From Rubrivivax sp. A210 (GTDB taxonomy: Bacteria > Pseudomonadota > Gammaproteobacteria > Burkholderiales > Burkholderiaceae_C), in contig NZ_CAJGBN010000003.1 in assembly GCF_904426505.1 (NCBI RefSeq), forward strand, positions 1 through 64,000: a stretch of 64,000 nucleotides of DNA, given 5' to 3'. Shown here piece after piece: positions 1-7,194 of the stretch. The translations under genes were made by a program, and so were the position numbers. The number at the start of each line of letters is the position of its first letter. Position 1 is the first letter of the stretch. The notes below the pieces were generated by a model, which was not told the DNA's origin, made no database searches, and saw only the letters and a list, made by a program, of their open reading frames with translations.

Positions 1-547
1 GGTGGGCCTGCTCAGGCAGGGGGTAGGCGGCAAGAAGAACTGGGAGGCGGGCCAGAGCGGCGGCGGGGCGGCCCGGGGCATGGTGGGCCGCGGCCGCGCC
101 GCGCAGCGCGCCGTGGCGCAGGGCCACGAGGAGAGTGCGTTCGGCCTGCAGCCAGTCGGCGAAAGCGGCCGCGCCCTCGAGCTGCAGGCCGTCGGCGGGC
201 GGGCCCAGCCACAGCGCCAGCGCCGCCTCGGGGTCGTGCGGGGCCTGCCGCTGGAACTGCAAGGCGTCGCAGTGAAGCGTGGCCGCCAGCGCCAGCGTCT
301 CGCCTTCGGCGAGCAGCAGTTCGGTGGCGCCCGCGTCGCGCAGGCGCGCCAGTTCGCGGCGCAGGTTGCGCCGCGCGCTGCTGTCGTCCAGCTCGGGCCA
401 CAGCCAGGCGGCAATGCGGGCGCGTGGCGCGGTGCCGCCCAGTGCCAGCAGCACCAGCAGCGCCTGCGCCTTCTGCGTGGGCAGCGGCAACAAGCTGCTG
501 CCGCGCCGCAGCGCCACGGGGCCCAGCAACCGCAGACTGAAGATCAA
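1..547 (-). CDS. SARP/BTAD-family transcriptional activator, N-terminal part (cut by window edge)
   Basis: The reverse strand is open from a TTG at 545-547 to the left edge (182 codons), so the 3' end lies outside the window. A ribosome site (AGGAG) stands 7 bases before the TTG. The first ~95 residues resemble the OmpR-like winged helix of SARP regulators: they open with IFSLRLLGPVALRRG, followed by PTQKAQALLVLLAL and WPELDDSSARRNLRRELARL. The rest resembles the helical bacterial transcriptional activation domain (BTAD), including AALARLPVLLAAYPLPEQAH at the cut. SARP-like proteins bind direct repeats near target promoters, and proteobacterial versions often carry large extra C-terminal domains, which cannot be seen here. 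It faces the secreted-protein gene at 756 across 208 bases, so that gene is the obvious candidate target (inference). Confidence 0.75.
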   Translation of the reverse strand, partial: MIFSLRLLGPVALRRGSSLLPLPTQKAQALLVLLALGGTAPRARIAAWLWPELDDSSARRNLRRELARLRDAGATELLLAEGETLALAATLHCDALQFQRQAPHDPEAALALWLGPPADGLQLEGAAAFADWLQAERTLLVALRHGALRGAAAAHHAPGRPAAALARLPVLLAAYPLPEQAH

Positions 548-755
548 GGCCGTGCTCCTATCCGATGGTTGGCTTTTCCTTGCCCGGCGCGAAGAGGGCG
601 CGCGGCCTGGCCGCTTGCCGCACCGGCGCCCATCCCCCTTCGGGGTCGATACCAGGCGCCGCAGTTTGCAACGGCCTTGCAACGCCGGCCCCCGAGCATG
701 CCTGCACTGCCCCGGCCCCTGCGCCAGGGCGGCATCCACGCAGGAGGTTCAAGCC

Positions 756-1772
756 ATGATTGCTGATCGACCAGGGCCCTCAAGGCCCTGCCCCCAGGGA
801 CGCCCGCACCTCACCGCGCTGGCCACGGCCTTTTGCGGCCTGCTGGCCACGCTGCCGGTGCAGGCCGCCACCTACAACGTCGCGCCATCGGTCACGGGCC
901 AGTCCGAGTTGATGCCGCCGGCACTGCTTGCCGAAATGCCCTGTGGCGGTGCCTGCAGCTACACCACCGCCTCCACGGTGGCCATGGACGACGGCTACAC
1001 GCTGACGCCCGGCGGGCCGCGCGCCAAGGCCTGGCCGACGGCCTTCACCACCTCCATGCCCGCCATCGGCGCCGTGGCCGAGGAACTGGTGTCGTGGGCC
1101 GGCTACGGCGGCGCCACGCTCGATGGCGGCAATGTCGGCGTCCGGCAGCGCGCGGCGGTTGACTTCGATGGCGTCAACTACGTCGGTGCCGCGCCCCGGC
1201 GCACCAGCGTGCAGAGCTGGCGCAGCGGCAGCGGCTTCAGCACCACCAGCGTGGCCGTGCGGCTCAACGTGCCGGCCAGCGGGCCGATGCGGACCTTCGT
1301 CCAGTTCACCGTGCCGACCCTGGTGCGCCAGGGCCAGAACGCCAGCTACGTGGGCGGGCCCAGCCAGTTCCAGACGATCCAGACCGCGGCTGCGCGGCTG
1401 CAGGGCCGGGCGGCGGTGGATGTGATGGTGGACGGGCTGCCGGTGTGGTCGTCGGCATCGCATGTGCTGCTGCCGCAGCGCATTCGCACGGTCGACAAGC
1501 AAGCCTTCGAGCTGCACTGGGACATGCCCCTGGGCAGCGACAAGGTCACCCTGTACCTGGGCAGCCTGCCCGCAGGCAGCCGGCACGTCGTGGCCGTGGT
1601 GGTGCGCAGCGAGCTGCGCGTGGACGCCCAGACCTGCCATGCCGACAGCGAGTTCGGCGTCTCCTACCTGCGCTGCCACAGCCGCATCGAGGGCCTGACG
1701 CTGCCCTCCGTGCAGGTGGCCGGCCCCATCGTCAGTTTCCATGTGCCCGACATCCGCATCTTCTCGCGCTGA
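756..1772 (+). CDS. secreted protein of unknown function
   Basis: This 338-residue protein has a hydrophobic signal peptide (LTALATAFCGLLATLPVQA, cleavage predicted near residue 39), so it should be exported. The ATG at 756 was chosen because AGGAGG lies 8 bases upstream; the frame is open much further upstream, but that stretch overlaps the divergent regulator and has no signal sequence. I recognise no family. The mature part is rich in beta-strand-like segments and carries cysteines in CGGACS and in the C-terminal CHADSEFGVSYLRCHS segment. It shares a layout with the next gene: a V.VDG.PVWS element, then LYLGSLPAGS...VVVRSELRV and a late Cys pair. The two are probably diverged tandem paralogs. 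It may be co-transcribed with the gene at 1797 (24-base gap). Confidence 0.7.
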   Translation: MIADRPGPSRPCPQGRPHLTALATAFCGLLATLPVQAATYNVAPSVTGQSELMPPALLAEMPCGGACSYTTASTVAMDDGYTLTPGGPRAKAWPTAFTTSMPAIGAVAEELVSWAGYGGATLDGGNVGVRQRAAVDFDGVNYVGAAPRRTSVQSWRSGSGFSTTSVAVRLNVPASGPMRTFVQFTVPTLVRQGQNASYVGGPSQFQTIQTAAARLQGRAAVDVMVDGLPVWSSASHVLLPQRIRTVDKQAFELHWDMPLGSDKVTLYLGSLPAGSRHVVAVVVRSELRVDAQTCHADSEFGVSYLRCHSRIEGLTLPSVQVAGPIVSFHVPDIRIFSR

Positions 1773-1796
1773 GCCCACCTGCACAGGAGCCACACC

Positions 1797-2825
1797 ATGA
1801 TCTCCATTCGATTCGACGCGCGCCTGCTCACCTGGGCGCTGGTTCTGGCGGGCCTGTCCACGGCGGCCCAGGCCGACGGCGTGCCCTGGCCCGTGAAAGT
1901 GCTCGCCGGTGACGAACTGGCGGTGCTGTCGGGCCAGCAGTTCCTGACCCCCACCAACCACGCCTTCCACATGGCCGCCGCGGTGAAGGTGGCGGTGGAC
2001 GGCATGGGCCTGCCCAGGCAGTCCGTCAAGCGCAGCCTGCAGGCGCCCGCAGCCGTGCATCAGGCCCTGCCTGCGGCCACGGGCTCGCCCCCCTTGCTGC
2101 CCAGCCCGGTGGATGGCCACCTGTATGACTTTCAACAGGTGGGCAACCACGCCCAGACCTGGGCCACGATGACGGCGGTGGGCGTGCCACATATCGCGCT
2201 GCGCGGCTTTGGGGCGTTCGACGCCGAGGCCACCGTGTCCTGGAGCACCACCGTCACGCTGGCGGCCAATGGCGGCCTGCGCGAAGTGGTGGTGAGCTTC
2301 GTGATGCCGCCAGTGATGGTGAGCGGCAACTCCGAAGCCGACGGCCCGGCCTTCTGGCGGGCCCGGCTGCATGCCGACCTCCTGGTCAACGGCCATCCGG
2401 CCTGGTCGACCGAGGCCTTGCGCTTCACGGCCGACCCGACCCTGGACTTCGAATCCACAGGCAGCAAGATCGTGCTGCAGCAGTTCGGCGACCCGCTGGG
2501 CTTCCCGAGCAACGACGAAGATCCGCCAGCCACCGGCAATCAGATCAGCAACGACAGCGACGCCGGCAGCGTCGACGGCCCGAGCAGCAAGCGCACGGTC
2601 AACCTGAGCCTGGGCCGCTTTGCGCCCGGAACGGTGCTGGACCTGTCGCTGGTGCTGCGCGCGCACGCCCTGACCGTGCCCACCTTCGCTGGCAAGACGC
2701 TGCCGCGGGCCTGTACGCAGGGCCCCGACGCCGCCACCGGCCAGCTGCGCTACTTCTGCTCGCGCGGCTCGGTGGCGGTGCTGGGCGCTGCCACCGAATC
2801 GCCCCGCATCTACCGCCTGCCCTGA
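1797..2825 (+). CDS. secreted protein of unknown function, paralog of the preceding gene
   Basis: A 342-residue protein with a signal peptide (LTWALVLAGLSTAAQA, then DG). A ribosome site (AGGAG, 1782-1786) precedes the ATG. No known domain is recognised. Segments LLVNGHPAWSTEALRF, VNLSLGRFAPGTVLDLSLVL and the C-terminal CTQGPDAATGQLRYFCSRG match, in order and spacing, elements of the upstream protein (VMVDGLPVWSSASHVL, VTLYLGSLPAGSRHVVAVVV and CHADSEFGVSYLRC). This supports an old tandem duplication followed by strong divergence. The protein is presumably periplasmic or extracellular. Function is unknown; possible control by the SARP-type regulator at 1-547 is inferred from position only. Confidence 0.7.
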   Translation: MISIRFDARLLTWALVLAGLSTAAQADGVPWPVKVLAGDELAVLSGQQFLTPTNHAFHMAAAVKVAVDGMGLPRQSVKRSLQAPAAVHQALPAATGSPPLLPSPVDGHLYDFQQVGNHAQTWATMTAVGVPHIALRGFGAFDAEATVSWSTTVTLAANGGLREVVVSFVMPPVMVSGNSEADGPAFWRARLHADLLVNGHPAWSTEALRFTADPTLDFESTGSKIVLQQFGDPLGFPSNDEDPPATGNQISNDSDAGSVDGPSSKRTVNLSLGRFAPGTVLDLSLVLRAHALTVPTFAGKTLPRACTQGPDAATGQLRYFCSRGSVAVLGAATESPRIYRLP

Positions 2826-2864
2826 GCCGTGCCGGCCCTCGAGCCCGGCGGCGCTTGCCCGGCG

Positions 2865-3749
2865 CTACAGCGGTGCGGCGCTGAACGCCAGCAGCCCGGC
2901 CAGCGGGTGCAGGGGCCGCAGCGCCGCGTCCAGCGCCTGCGCGCGCAGCTGCAGCGCCTGGCGCGTGTACGCCGGGCCGCGGTAGGCGGCCAGCACGGCG
3001 CTGTCGCCGATGCGGTACACGTCGACCTGGGGCAGGGCGGCGCGCAGCGCCGGCAGCAGGCGGCGCGTGTCCACGCCGGGCAGGTAGACGTTCTGCATCA
3101 CCACGCCGCCGGGCGCCAGGTGCGCGGCGACGATGGCGAAGAAGGCCTCGTCCATCAGCGCCGGGGGGATGGACTGGTCGTCGTAGGCGTCGAGCATGAT
3201 GACGTCGAACTGCGTGCGCGAGGCCTCCAGCCAGGCGCGGCCGTCCTGGATGTGGACTCGCAGCCGCGGGTGCGGCGCCAGGCCGAAGTGGCGCGCGCCC
3301 AGCTCTACCGCGTGGCGGTCGATGTCGATGGCGTCGACCTCGGCGGCCGGAAAGTTGCGCAGCGTGTAGCCGGTCATGTTGCCGGCGCCCACGCCGATCT
3401 GCAGCATGCGCGCATAGGGCTCGGCGTAGACCACGCCCAGCATCATCAGCCGCGTGTAGGCAGCGGCCAGCTCCAGCGGGCGGTCGAGGTCGAGCACCGA
3501 CTGGTAGACGATCTCGCTGCCCGGTCCGTAGGCCAGGTAGCGCTTGCGCTGCAGCTCGACCACGGCGAGGCGGCCGAACTGCGTCTGGCGCTCTTCGATC
3601 ACCTTCAGCTGCGGCGCCGGCTGCAGCGCCTGCTGCAGGCGCTCGCAGCCGGCCAGGCCGGCGCCGGCCAGCAGGCCGGCGCCGCCCAGGCGCAGCACGC
3701 GGCGCCGGCTGGGCTGGGGGGCGGGCGGCCCGTTGCGGGGGGCGGGCAT
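2865..3749 (-). CDS. spermidine-synthase-like protein with Tat/lipoprotein signal
   Basis: A 294-residue protein with a spermidine synthase/methyltransferase Rossmann fold. It has the nucleotide-binding turn LQIGVGAGNMTG, the acidic VDAIDIDRHAVEL strand, VHIQDGRAWLE and FDVIMLDAYDDQSIPPALM. Unusually, the N-terminus reads PSRRRVLRLGGAGLLAGAGLAGC: a twin-arginine-like stretch, a hydrophobic core and a lipobox ending at Cys35. It may therefore be exported and lipid-anchored rather than cytoplasmic. The ATG at 3749 gives this complete signal and overlaps the upstream stop by one base (TGATG), arguing for translational coupling with the DUF4287 gene. Spermidine synthases use decarboxylated S-adenosylmethionine, which is not expected outside the cytoplasm, so the true activity is uncertain. 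Confidence 0.8.
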   Translation of the reverse strand: MPAPRNGPPAPQPSRRRVLRLGGAGLLAGAGLAGCERLQQALQPAPQLKVIEERQTQFGRLAVVELQRKRYLAYGPGSEIVYQSVLDLDRPLELAAAYTRLMMLGVVYAEPYARMLQIGVGAGNMTGYTLRNFPAAEVDAIDIDRHAVELGARHFGLAPHPRLRVHIQDGRAWLEASRTQFDVIMLDAYDDQSIPPALMDEAFFAIVAAHLAPGGVVMQNVYLPGVDTRRLLPALRAALPQVDVYRIGDSAVLAAYRGPAYTRQALQLRAQALDAALRPLHPLAGLLAFSAAPL

Positions 3750-4339
3750 CAGGCGGCGGCGTCGTAGGCCGCACGCAGCCAGGCCACGAGTTCGGCGTCG
3801 ATCTCGGCCGCGCCGCTGATGCGCAGGGTGTAGGGGCACATGCCGCCCGCGGGCATGGTCTTCAGGCGCGGGCCGGGGGCCAGGTTGCGGGCGTTCAGGC
3901 CGATCTCGATGGCGTCCTTGGTGGCCGGGCCGATCATCGCGAACTGCTTCTTGCGGCGCAGGCTCACGTAGGCCTTCTTGGGCGCCTGCTCGAAACTGCC
4001 GAAGCCCAGCACCTGCTGCAGCACGGCCGCGTGCAGCGCGCGCAGCGGCGCCTTGGCGCCGGTGTAGATGGCGTCCAGCGGGTCGCCCGCCGCGTCAGGC
4101 ACGGGCGCGGCGGGGGCCGCGCTGCCATCCAGCGCCGGCACCGGCTTGCCGTAGAACAGGGCCACGACATTGGCGTCGCCATAGCCCAGCTGGAACTGCG
4201 CCATCAGCAGGCTGCGGCGCTCGCCGGTCTTGGCCAGGCCGCTGGCCGCCAGCACCGCGTGCAGCTCGGCGATGGTCTTGCCGCTGCGGGCCTGGATGTT
4301 GCGCAACTGGGTCAGCGTGGCCGCCTGGGGATCTGCCAT
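3749..4339 (-). CDS. DUF4287/DUF5655 domain protein
   Basis: A 196-residue soluble protein. The N-terminal ~75 residues match DUF4287 (LRNIQARSGKTIAELHAVL...LGYGDANVVALFYG). The rest matches DUF5655 (APKKAYVSLRRKKQFAMIGP...KDAIEIGLN). These domains occur together in many bacteria; their biochemical role is unknown to me. The ATG at 4339 follows an AAGGA site and begins at the usual domain boundary, while the frame upstream is a random-looking extension. The stop overlaps the start of the spermidine-synthase-like gene by one base, so the two are likely one transcript. Confidence 0.8.
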   Translation of the reverse strand: MADPQAATLTQLRNIQARSGKTIAELHAVLAASGLAKTGERRSLLMAQFQLGYGDANVVALFYGKPVPALDGSAAPAAPVPDAAGDPLDAIYTGAKAPLRALHAAVLQQVLGFGSFEQAPKKAYVSLRRKKQFAMIGPATKDAIEIGLNARNLAPGPRLKTMPAGGMCPYTLRISGAAEIDAELVAWLRAAYDAAA

Positions 4340-4404
4340 GGGATGTCCTTCGCGCCAAGGGTTCGAGTTGCGGCGGACGAGGTTTGCATGAGCCGCCGCG
4401 TGCG

Positions 4405-5097
4405 TCAATGCGCGGATTCCGCCGGGCCTGCGCCGAATGCCCGACGCCAGCCGGCGCGGCGGCCCGCGCCGCCCGCACGCCGCGTCGCCAGCGCAGCGGG
4501 CGCGGCGCGAGACAGCAGCCACTCGGCCAGCGCCAGGTTGGGCAGCCAGCACAGCCAGGCGACCACCGGGTAGGCCAGCGCCAGGCTCAGGCCGCCCACG
4601 ATGGCAGCGGGCAGATACAGCCGCAGCGTGACCGCCGCGAGCGTGAGTGCGAAGTTGCGTGCCATCCAGCGCCGGTGGCCGGCCACGTCGCCGCGCAGGA
4701 TGCGCTGCAGGGCCAGCACGCCCGTGGCCAGCCAGAGCAGGGCCAGCGTGGCGAAGCCCGCACGCGACCAGGCCCCACCGTAGGCATTGGCGGCCAGCGC
4801 GAGCCCGCTCAGCCCGCCCAGGCCCACACCCAGCGCCAGGTAGACGCGGCCCAGCCCGCGGTGCAGGGTGGGCCAGCGAGCCCGCAAGTCGGCGCGGAAC
4901 TGCAGCGGCCCCAGCAGCAGTGCCGCCGCGGCGGCAAAGACATGCAGGTAGACCAGGGCCGGGACATGGGCCGCAAACGAGAGGCGGATGTCAGGGTGCA
5001 GCACCGCGCCCAGCGGCAGCACGGCGTAGGCGGCGATGGCATAGGCCGCCACCGCCAGGGACAGCCACGCGAGCAGTGTCTGCAGCGATTTTTTCAT
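4405..5097 (-). CDS. DUF2306-type membrane protein
   Basis: A 230-residue integral membrane protein with about six hydrophobic helices, starting KKSLQTLLAWLSLAVAAYAIAAYAVLPL. The pattern, including GLGRVYLALGVGLGGLSGLALA, GDVAGHRRWMARNFALTLAAVTLRLYLP and histidines on helix ends, fits the DUF2306 family of unknown function. The ATG at 5097 overlaps the stop of the upstream TetR gene (TGATG), so it is co-translated with its probable repressor. The frame extends far upstream of this ATG, but that portion is antisense-like noise inside the TetR gene. The operator pair at 5708-5748 most likely controls both genes. Confidence 0.8.
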   Translation of the reverse strand: MKKSLQTLLAWLSLAVAAYAIAAYAVLPLGAVLHPDIRLSFAAHVPALVYLHVFAAAAALLLGPLQFRADLRARWPTLHRGLGRVYLALGVGLGGLSGLALAANAYGGAWSRAGFATLALLWLATGVLALQRILRGDVAGHRRWMARNFALTLAAVTLRLYLPAAIVGGLSLALAYPVVAWLCWLPNLALAEWLLSRAAPAALATRRAGGAGRRAGWRRAFGAGPAESAH

Positions 5098-5699
5098 CAG
5101 CGATTTCCTTTCCTTGGCGGGCGGTTTGTGGCGGGCTCCGGTGGGGGCAGGGGGTGCCAGCCGTCCAGCAGCCGCGCCAGGTTCTGGCGCGTGCCCTCGA
5201 CGATGGGGCCGGAGAAGCCGCGCAGGTGCGTCTGGCGCAGCACCGCCGCGCCGTGTACCAGGGACCAGATCCCGAAGGCCAGCACTTCGACCGGCTCGCG
5301 CGGGCCGCCCAGGAAGTCGCCGACCCTGTCGATCAGGAAGCCGTAGGGCGAGCCCGCGTCCGGCAGGTCTTCCAGGCTGCGCCGCACGCTGGGCAGTTCC
5401 TTGAAGAACAGGGCGAAGAGCGAGGCCTGGGTGTCGGCAAAGTGCAGGTAGCCCATCGCCGTCGACAGCAGTCGCTCCCGCGCGTCGTCGCCTTGGCAAG
5501 CCTGGCGCAGGCAGTCACCGAGCGCGGCGCTGGCGCGGCGGCTGGCTTCGGAGAGCAGCGCCTCCTTGTTGGCGAAGTGCGTGTAGATCGACGGCGCCTG
5601 GATGCCGACCCGCTCGGCCACCTTGCGCAGGGACAAGGCGGCCAGGCCCTGCTCGGCAATCAGTTCGGCACAGGCTTGGATGAGGGCATCGCGGGTCAT
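5097..5699 (-). CDS. TetR/AcrR-family transcriptional regulator
   Basis: A 200-residue repressor. The N-terminal helix-turn-helix is typical: TRDALIQACAELIAEQGLAALSLRKVAERVGIQAPSIYTHFANKEALLSEA. The C-terminal part resembles the TetR_C ligand-binding domain (FALFFKELPSVRRSL, EVLAFGIWSLVHGAAVL). It starts 8 bases downstream of a perfect 19-base palindrome, so autoregulation is likely. The following gene for a DUF2306 membrane protein overlaps its stop codon. The inducing ligand is unknown. Confidence 0.9.
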   Translation of the reverse strand: MTRDALIQACAELIAEQGLAALSLRKVAERVGIQAPSIYTHFANKEALLSEASRRASAALGDCLRQACQGDDARERLLSTAMGYLHFADTQASLFALFFKELPSVRRSLEDLPDAGSPYGFLIDRVGDFLGGPREPVEVLAFGIWSLVHGAAVLRQTHLRGFSGPIVEGTRQNLARLLDGWHPLPPPEPATNRPPRKGNR

Positions 5700-5707
5700 G
5701 GCAGACC

Positions 5708-5748
5708 ATCCTAACGTCGTTAGGATGGCATCCTAACAGCGTTAGGAT
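5708..5748. promoter_or_regulatory. paired TetR-type operators
   Basis: Two palindromes lie head to tail. Positions 5708-5726 read ATCCTAACGTCGTTAGGAT, a perfect 19-base inverted repeat with one central base. Positions 5730-5748 read ATCCTAACAGCGTTAGGAT, the same with one mismatch. Centres are 22 bases apart, about two helical turns, so two repressor dimers could sit on one face. They lie directly before the TetR gene (start 5699), the most likely source of the repressor, and could also affect the phasin promoter ~90 bases away on the other side. Confidence 0.85.
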
Positions 5749-5809
5749 CGCCATGGCAAGTGTTTGAGGAGGGCAGGCGCGCAGCCTGCCTGGGCTGCGC
5801 ACTCTAAAG

Positions 5810-5884
5810 ATGTTGCGGTGCAGCAATTTCGCTTGTGCAAGCCGATTTTGTCCGTACCATTGGCATCATGCTGCACCGCAACAT
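5810..5884 (+). promoter_or_regulatory. phasin promoter bracketed by a 16-base inverted repeat
   Basis: ATGTTGCGGTGCAGCA at 5810-5825 recurs as its exact reverse complement at 5869-5884. Between them sits a plausible sigma-70 promoter: TTGTGC (5833-5838), 16 bases, TACCAT (5855-5860). Each arm is itself a loose palindrome (TTGC....GCAA). In PHA-producing bacteria the repressor PhaR binds TTGC/GCAA-type sites at phasin promoters, so two PhaR sites flanking the promoter is the natural reading (inference). The first downstream ATG of the phasin is at 5927. Confidence 0.65.
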
Positions 5885-5926
5885 TTCTTGTTCAACGGTT
5901 TGCAGATCAACCCCCTGGAGCGATGC

Positions 5927-6469
5927 ATGAACCAACCCGCTGAACAATTCCTGGCCTCGGCCAAGACCGCGATGTCTGATCTGAACGAGATGGCCGCCAC
6001 CGCGATGGCCGGCTTCGAGAAGCTCGTCGAACTGAACATGTCCACCGCGAAGTCGGCCCTGGCCGACAGCGCCGGGCAGCTGCAAGCCGGCCTGTCCGCC
6101 AAGGCGCCGCAGGATCTGGGCGCCGCCGCCGCGCTGGCCCAGCCGATGGCCGAGAAGGCCGCCGCCTACGGCCGTGCCGTGGCCGGCATCGTCACCGAAA
6201 CCGGCACTGCCCTGACCAAGGCCGCCGAAGGCAAGTTTGCCGACGTCCAGGCCCAGGCCGTGGCCGGCATCGAAGCCGCCCTGAAGCACGCCCCCGCGGG
6301 CAGCGAACAAGCCGTGGCCGCCTTCAAGCAGGCGATGAGCACCGGCCAGGCCGCGATGGAAACCGCGCAGGCGCAAGCCAAGCAGGCGGTCGAGGCGGCG
6401 GGCAAGAACTTTGCGGCCGCCACCGACGCGGCGGTCAAGGCCACCAAGACGGCCGGCAAGGCCCGATGA
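5927..6469 (+). CDS. phaP: phasin family protein
   Basis: A 180-residue, alanine-rich, almost wholly helical protein without signal peptide or membrane helix. It matches the short phasin family: NQPAEQFLASAKTAMSDLNEMAATAMAGFEKLVELNMSTAKSALADSAGQ and a lysine/alanine-rich tail. Phasins coat polyhydroxyalkanoate granules in the cytoplasm and limit their size and coalescence. The ATG at 5927 has GGAG 6 bases upstream; earlier in-frame ATGs fall in the promoter. No PHA synthase or reductase genes are in the window. Regulation is likely by the repeats at 5810-5884, and two hairpins follow the stop. Confidence 0.85.
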   Translation: MNQPAEQFLASAKTAMSDLNEMAATAMAGFEKLVELNMSTAKSALADSAGQLQAGLSAKAPQDLGAAAALAQPMAEKAAAYGRAVAGIVTETGTALTKAAEGKFADVQAQAVAGIEAALKHAPAGSEQAVAAFKQAMSTGQAAMETAQAQAKQAVEAAGKNFAAATDAAVKATKTAGKAR

Positions 6470-6478
6470 TCTGACCCC

Positions 6479-6539
6479 GGCCGGCCCTGTTGCGGGCCGG
6501 CCAGGCCAGCGCCACCAAAAGCCCCGCATGCGGGGCTTT
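6479..6539 (+). terminator. double-hairpin terminator after phasin
   Basis: Two hairpins follow the phasin stop. The first pairs GGCCGGCCC (6479-6487) with GGGCCGGCC (6494-6502) around a 6-base loop. The second is AAAGCCCCGCA/TGCGGGGCTTT at 6518-6539, ending in a short T run. Together they look like a rho-independent terminator for phaP. Confidence 0.75.
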
Positions 6540-6715
6540 GCCGCTTCTGGGGGCAAGGGTAGCGGCCCCTGCCCGACCGGCGCCGGCCGCGCCCCGCCGC
6601 CGGCCGGCAGGGGGCAGGCCTGGGCGCGGATGGGGCGCCGCTCAGGCAACAATGGTTGGCTGCCCCCCGTGCAGCACCGCTCTCGCACCGATCCGCACCA
6701 GCCGTCCTTTCAGCC

Positions 6716-7189
6716 ATGCACATCGAAATCGACGATCTCACCCGGCCCGCCATCCACGCCTTGCTCGACGAGCATCTGCGCAGCATGCACGAGCTTTCGC
6801 CGCCCGAGAGCGTGCATGCGCTCGACCTGGACCGGCTGCGCCAGCCCGCCATCACCTTCTGGTCGGCCTGGGAAGGGCCGCTGCTGCTGGGCTGCGGCGC
6901 GCTCAAGGAGTTGAGCCCCACGCACGGCGAGGTGAAATCGATGCGCACGCCGGCTGCGCTGCGCCGCCAGGGCGCGGGCCGCGCCCTCCTGGCCCACATC
7001 GTCGCCGCCGCGCGTGCGCGCGGCTACGAGCGGCTGAGCCTGGAGACCGGCTCCACCATCGAGTTCGAGCCCGCCTGCAAGCTCTATGAGAGCTTCGGCT
7101 TCGGCTACTGCGGTCCTTTTGCCGACTATGTCGAAGACCCGTTCAGCGTCTACATGACCCTGGTGCTGGCGCCGGCTGCGGCGGCCTGA
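6716..7189 (+). CDS. GNAT-family N-acetyltransferase
   Basis: A 157-residue single-domain GNAT protein. It shows the acetyl-CoA binding segment SMRTPAALRRQGAGRALLAHIVAAARARGY (the R/QxxGxG/A motif), the beta4 strand GCGALKEL before it, and motif B YERLSLETGSTIEFEPACKLYESFGFGYCGPF. This resembles YsnE/ElaA-like putative acetyltransferases. The substrate is unknown. The ATG at 6716 is the first that begins the GNAT fold; upstream in-frame sequence is proline-rich noise. The dioxygenase gene starts 5 bases after the stop, so the two are co-transcribed. Confidence 0.85.
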   Translation: MHIEIDDLTRPAIHALLDEHLRSMHELSPPESVHALDLDRLRQPAITFWSAWEGPLLLGCGALKELSPTHGEVKSMRTPAALRRQGAGRALLAHIVAAARARGYERLSLETGSTIEFEPACKLYESFGFGYCGPFADYVEDPFSVYMTLVLAPAAAA

Positions 7190-7194
7190 GCCCC

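Noticed and set aside
279..755. N-terminal extension of the secreted-protein frame to residue 497 total
   Set aside because: It overlaps the divergent SARP-type gene, looks like low-complexity Ser/Ala/Arg noise, and would bury the signal peptide; the ATG at 756 has a strong ribosome site.
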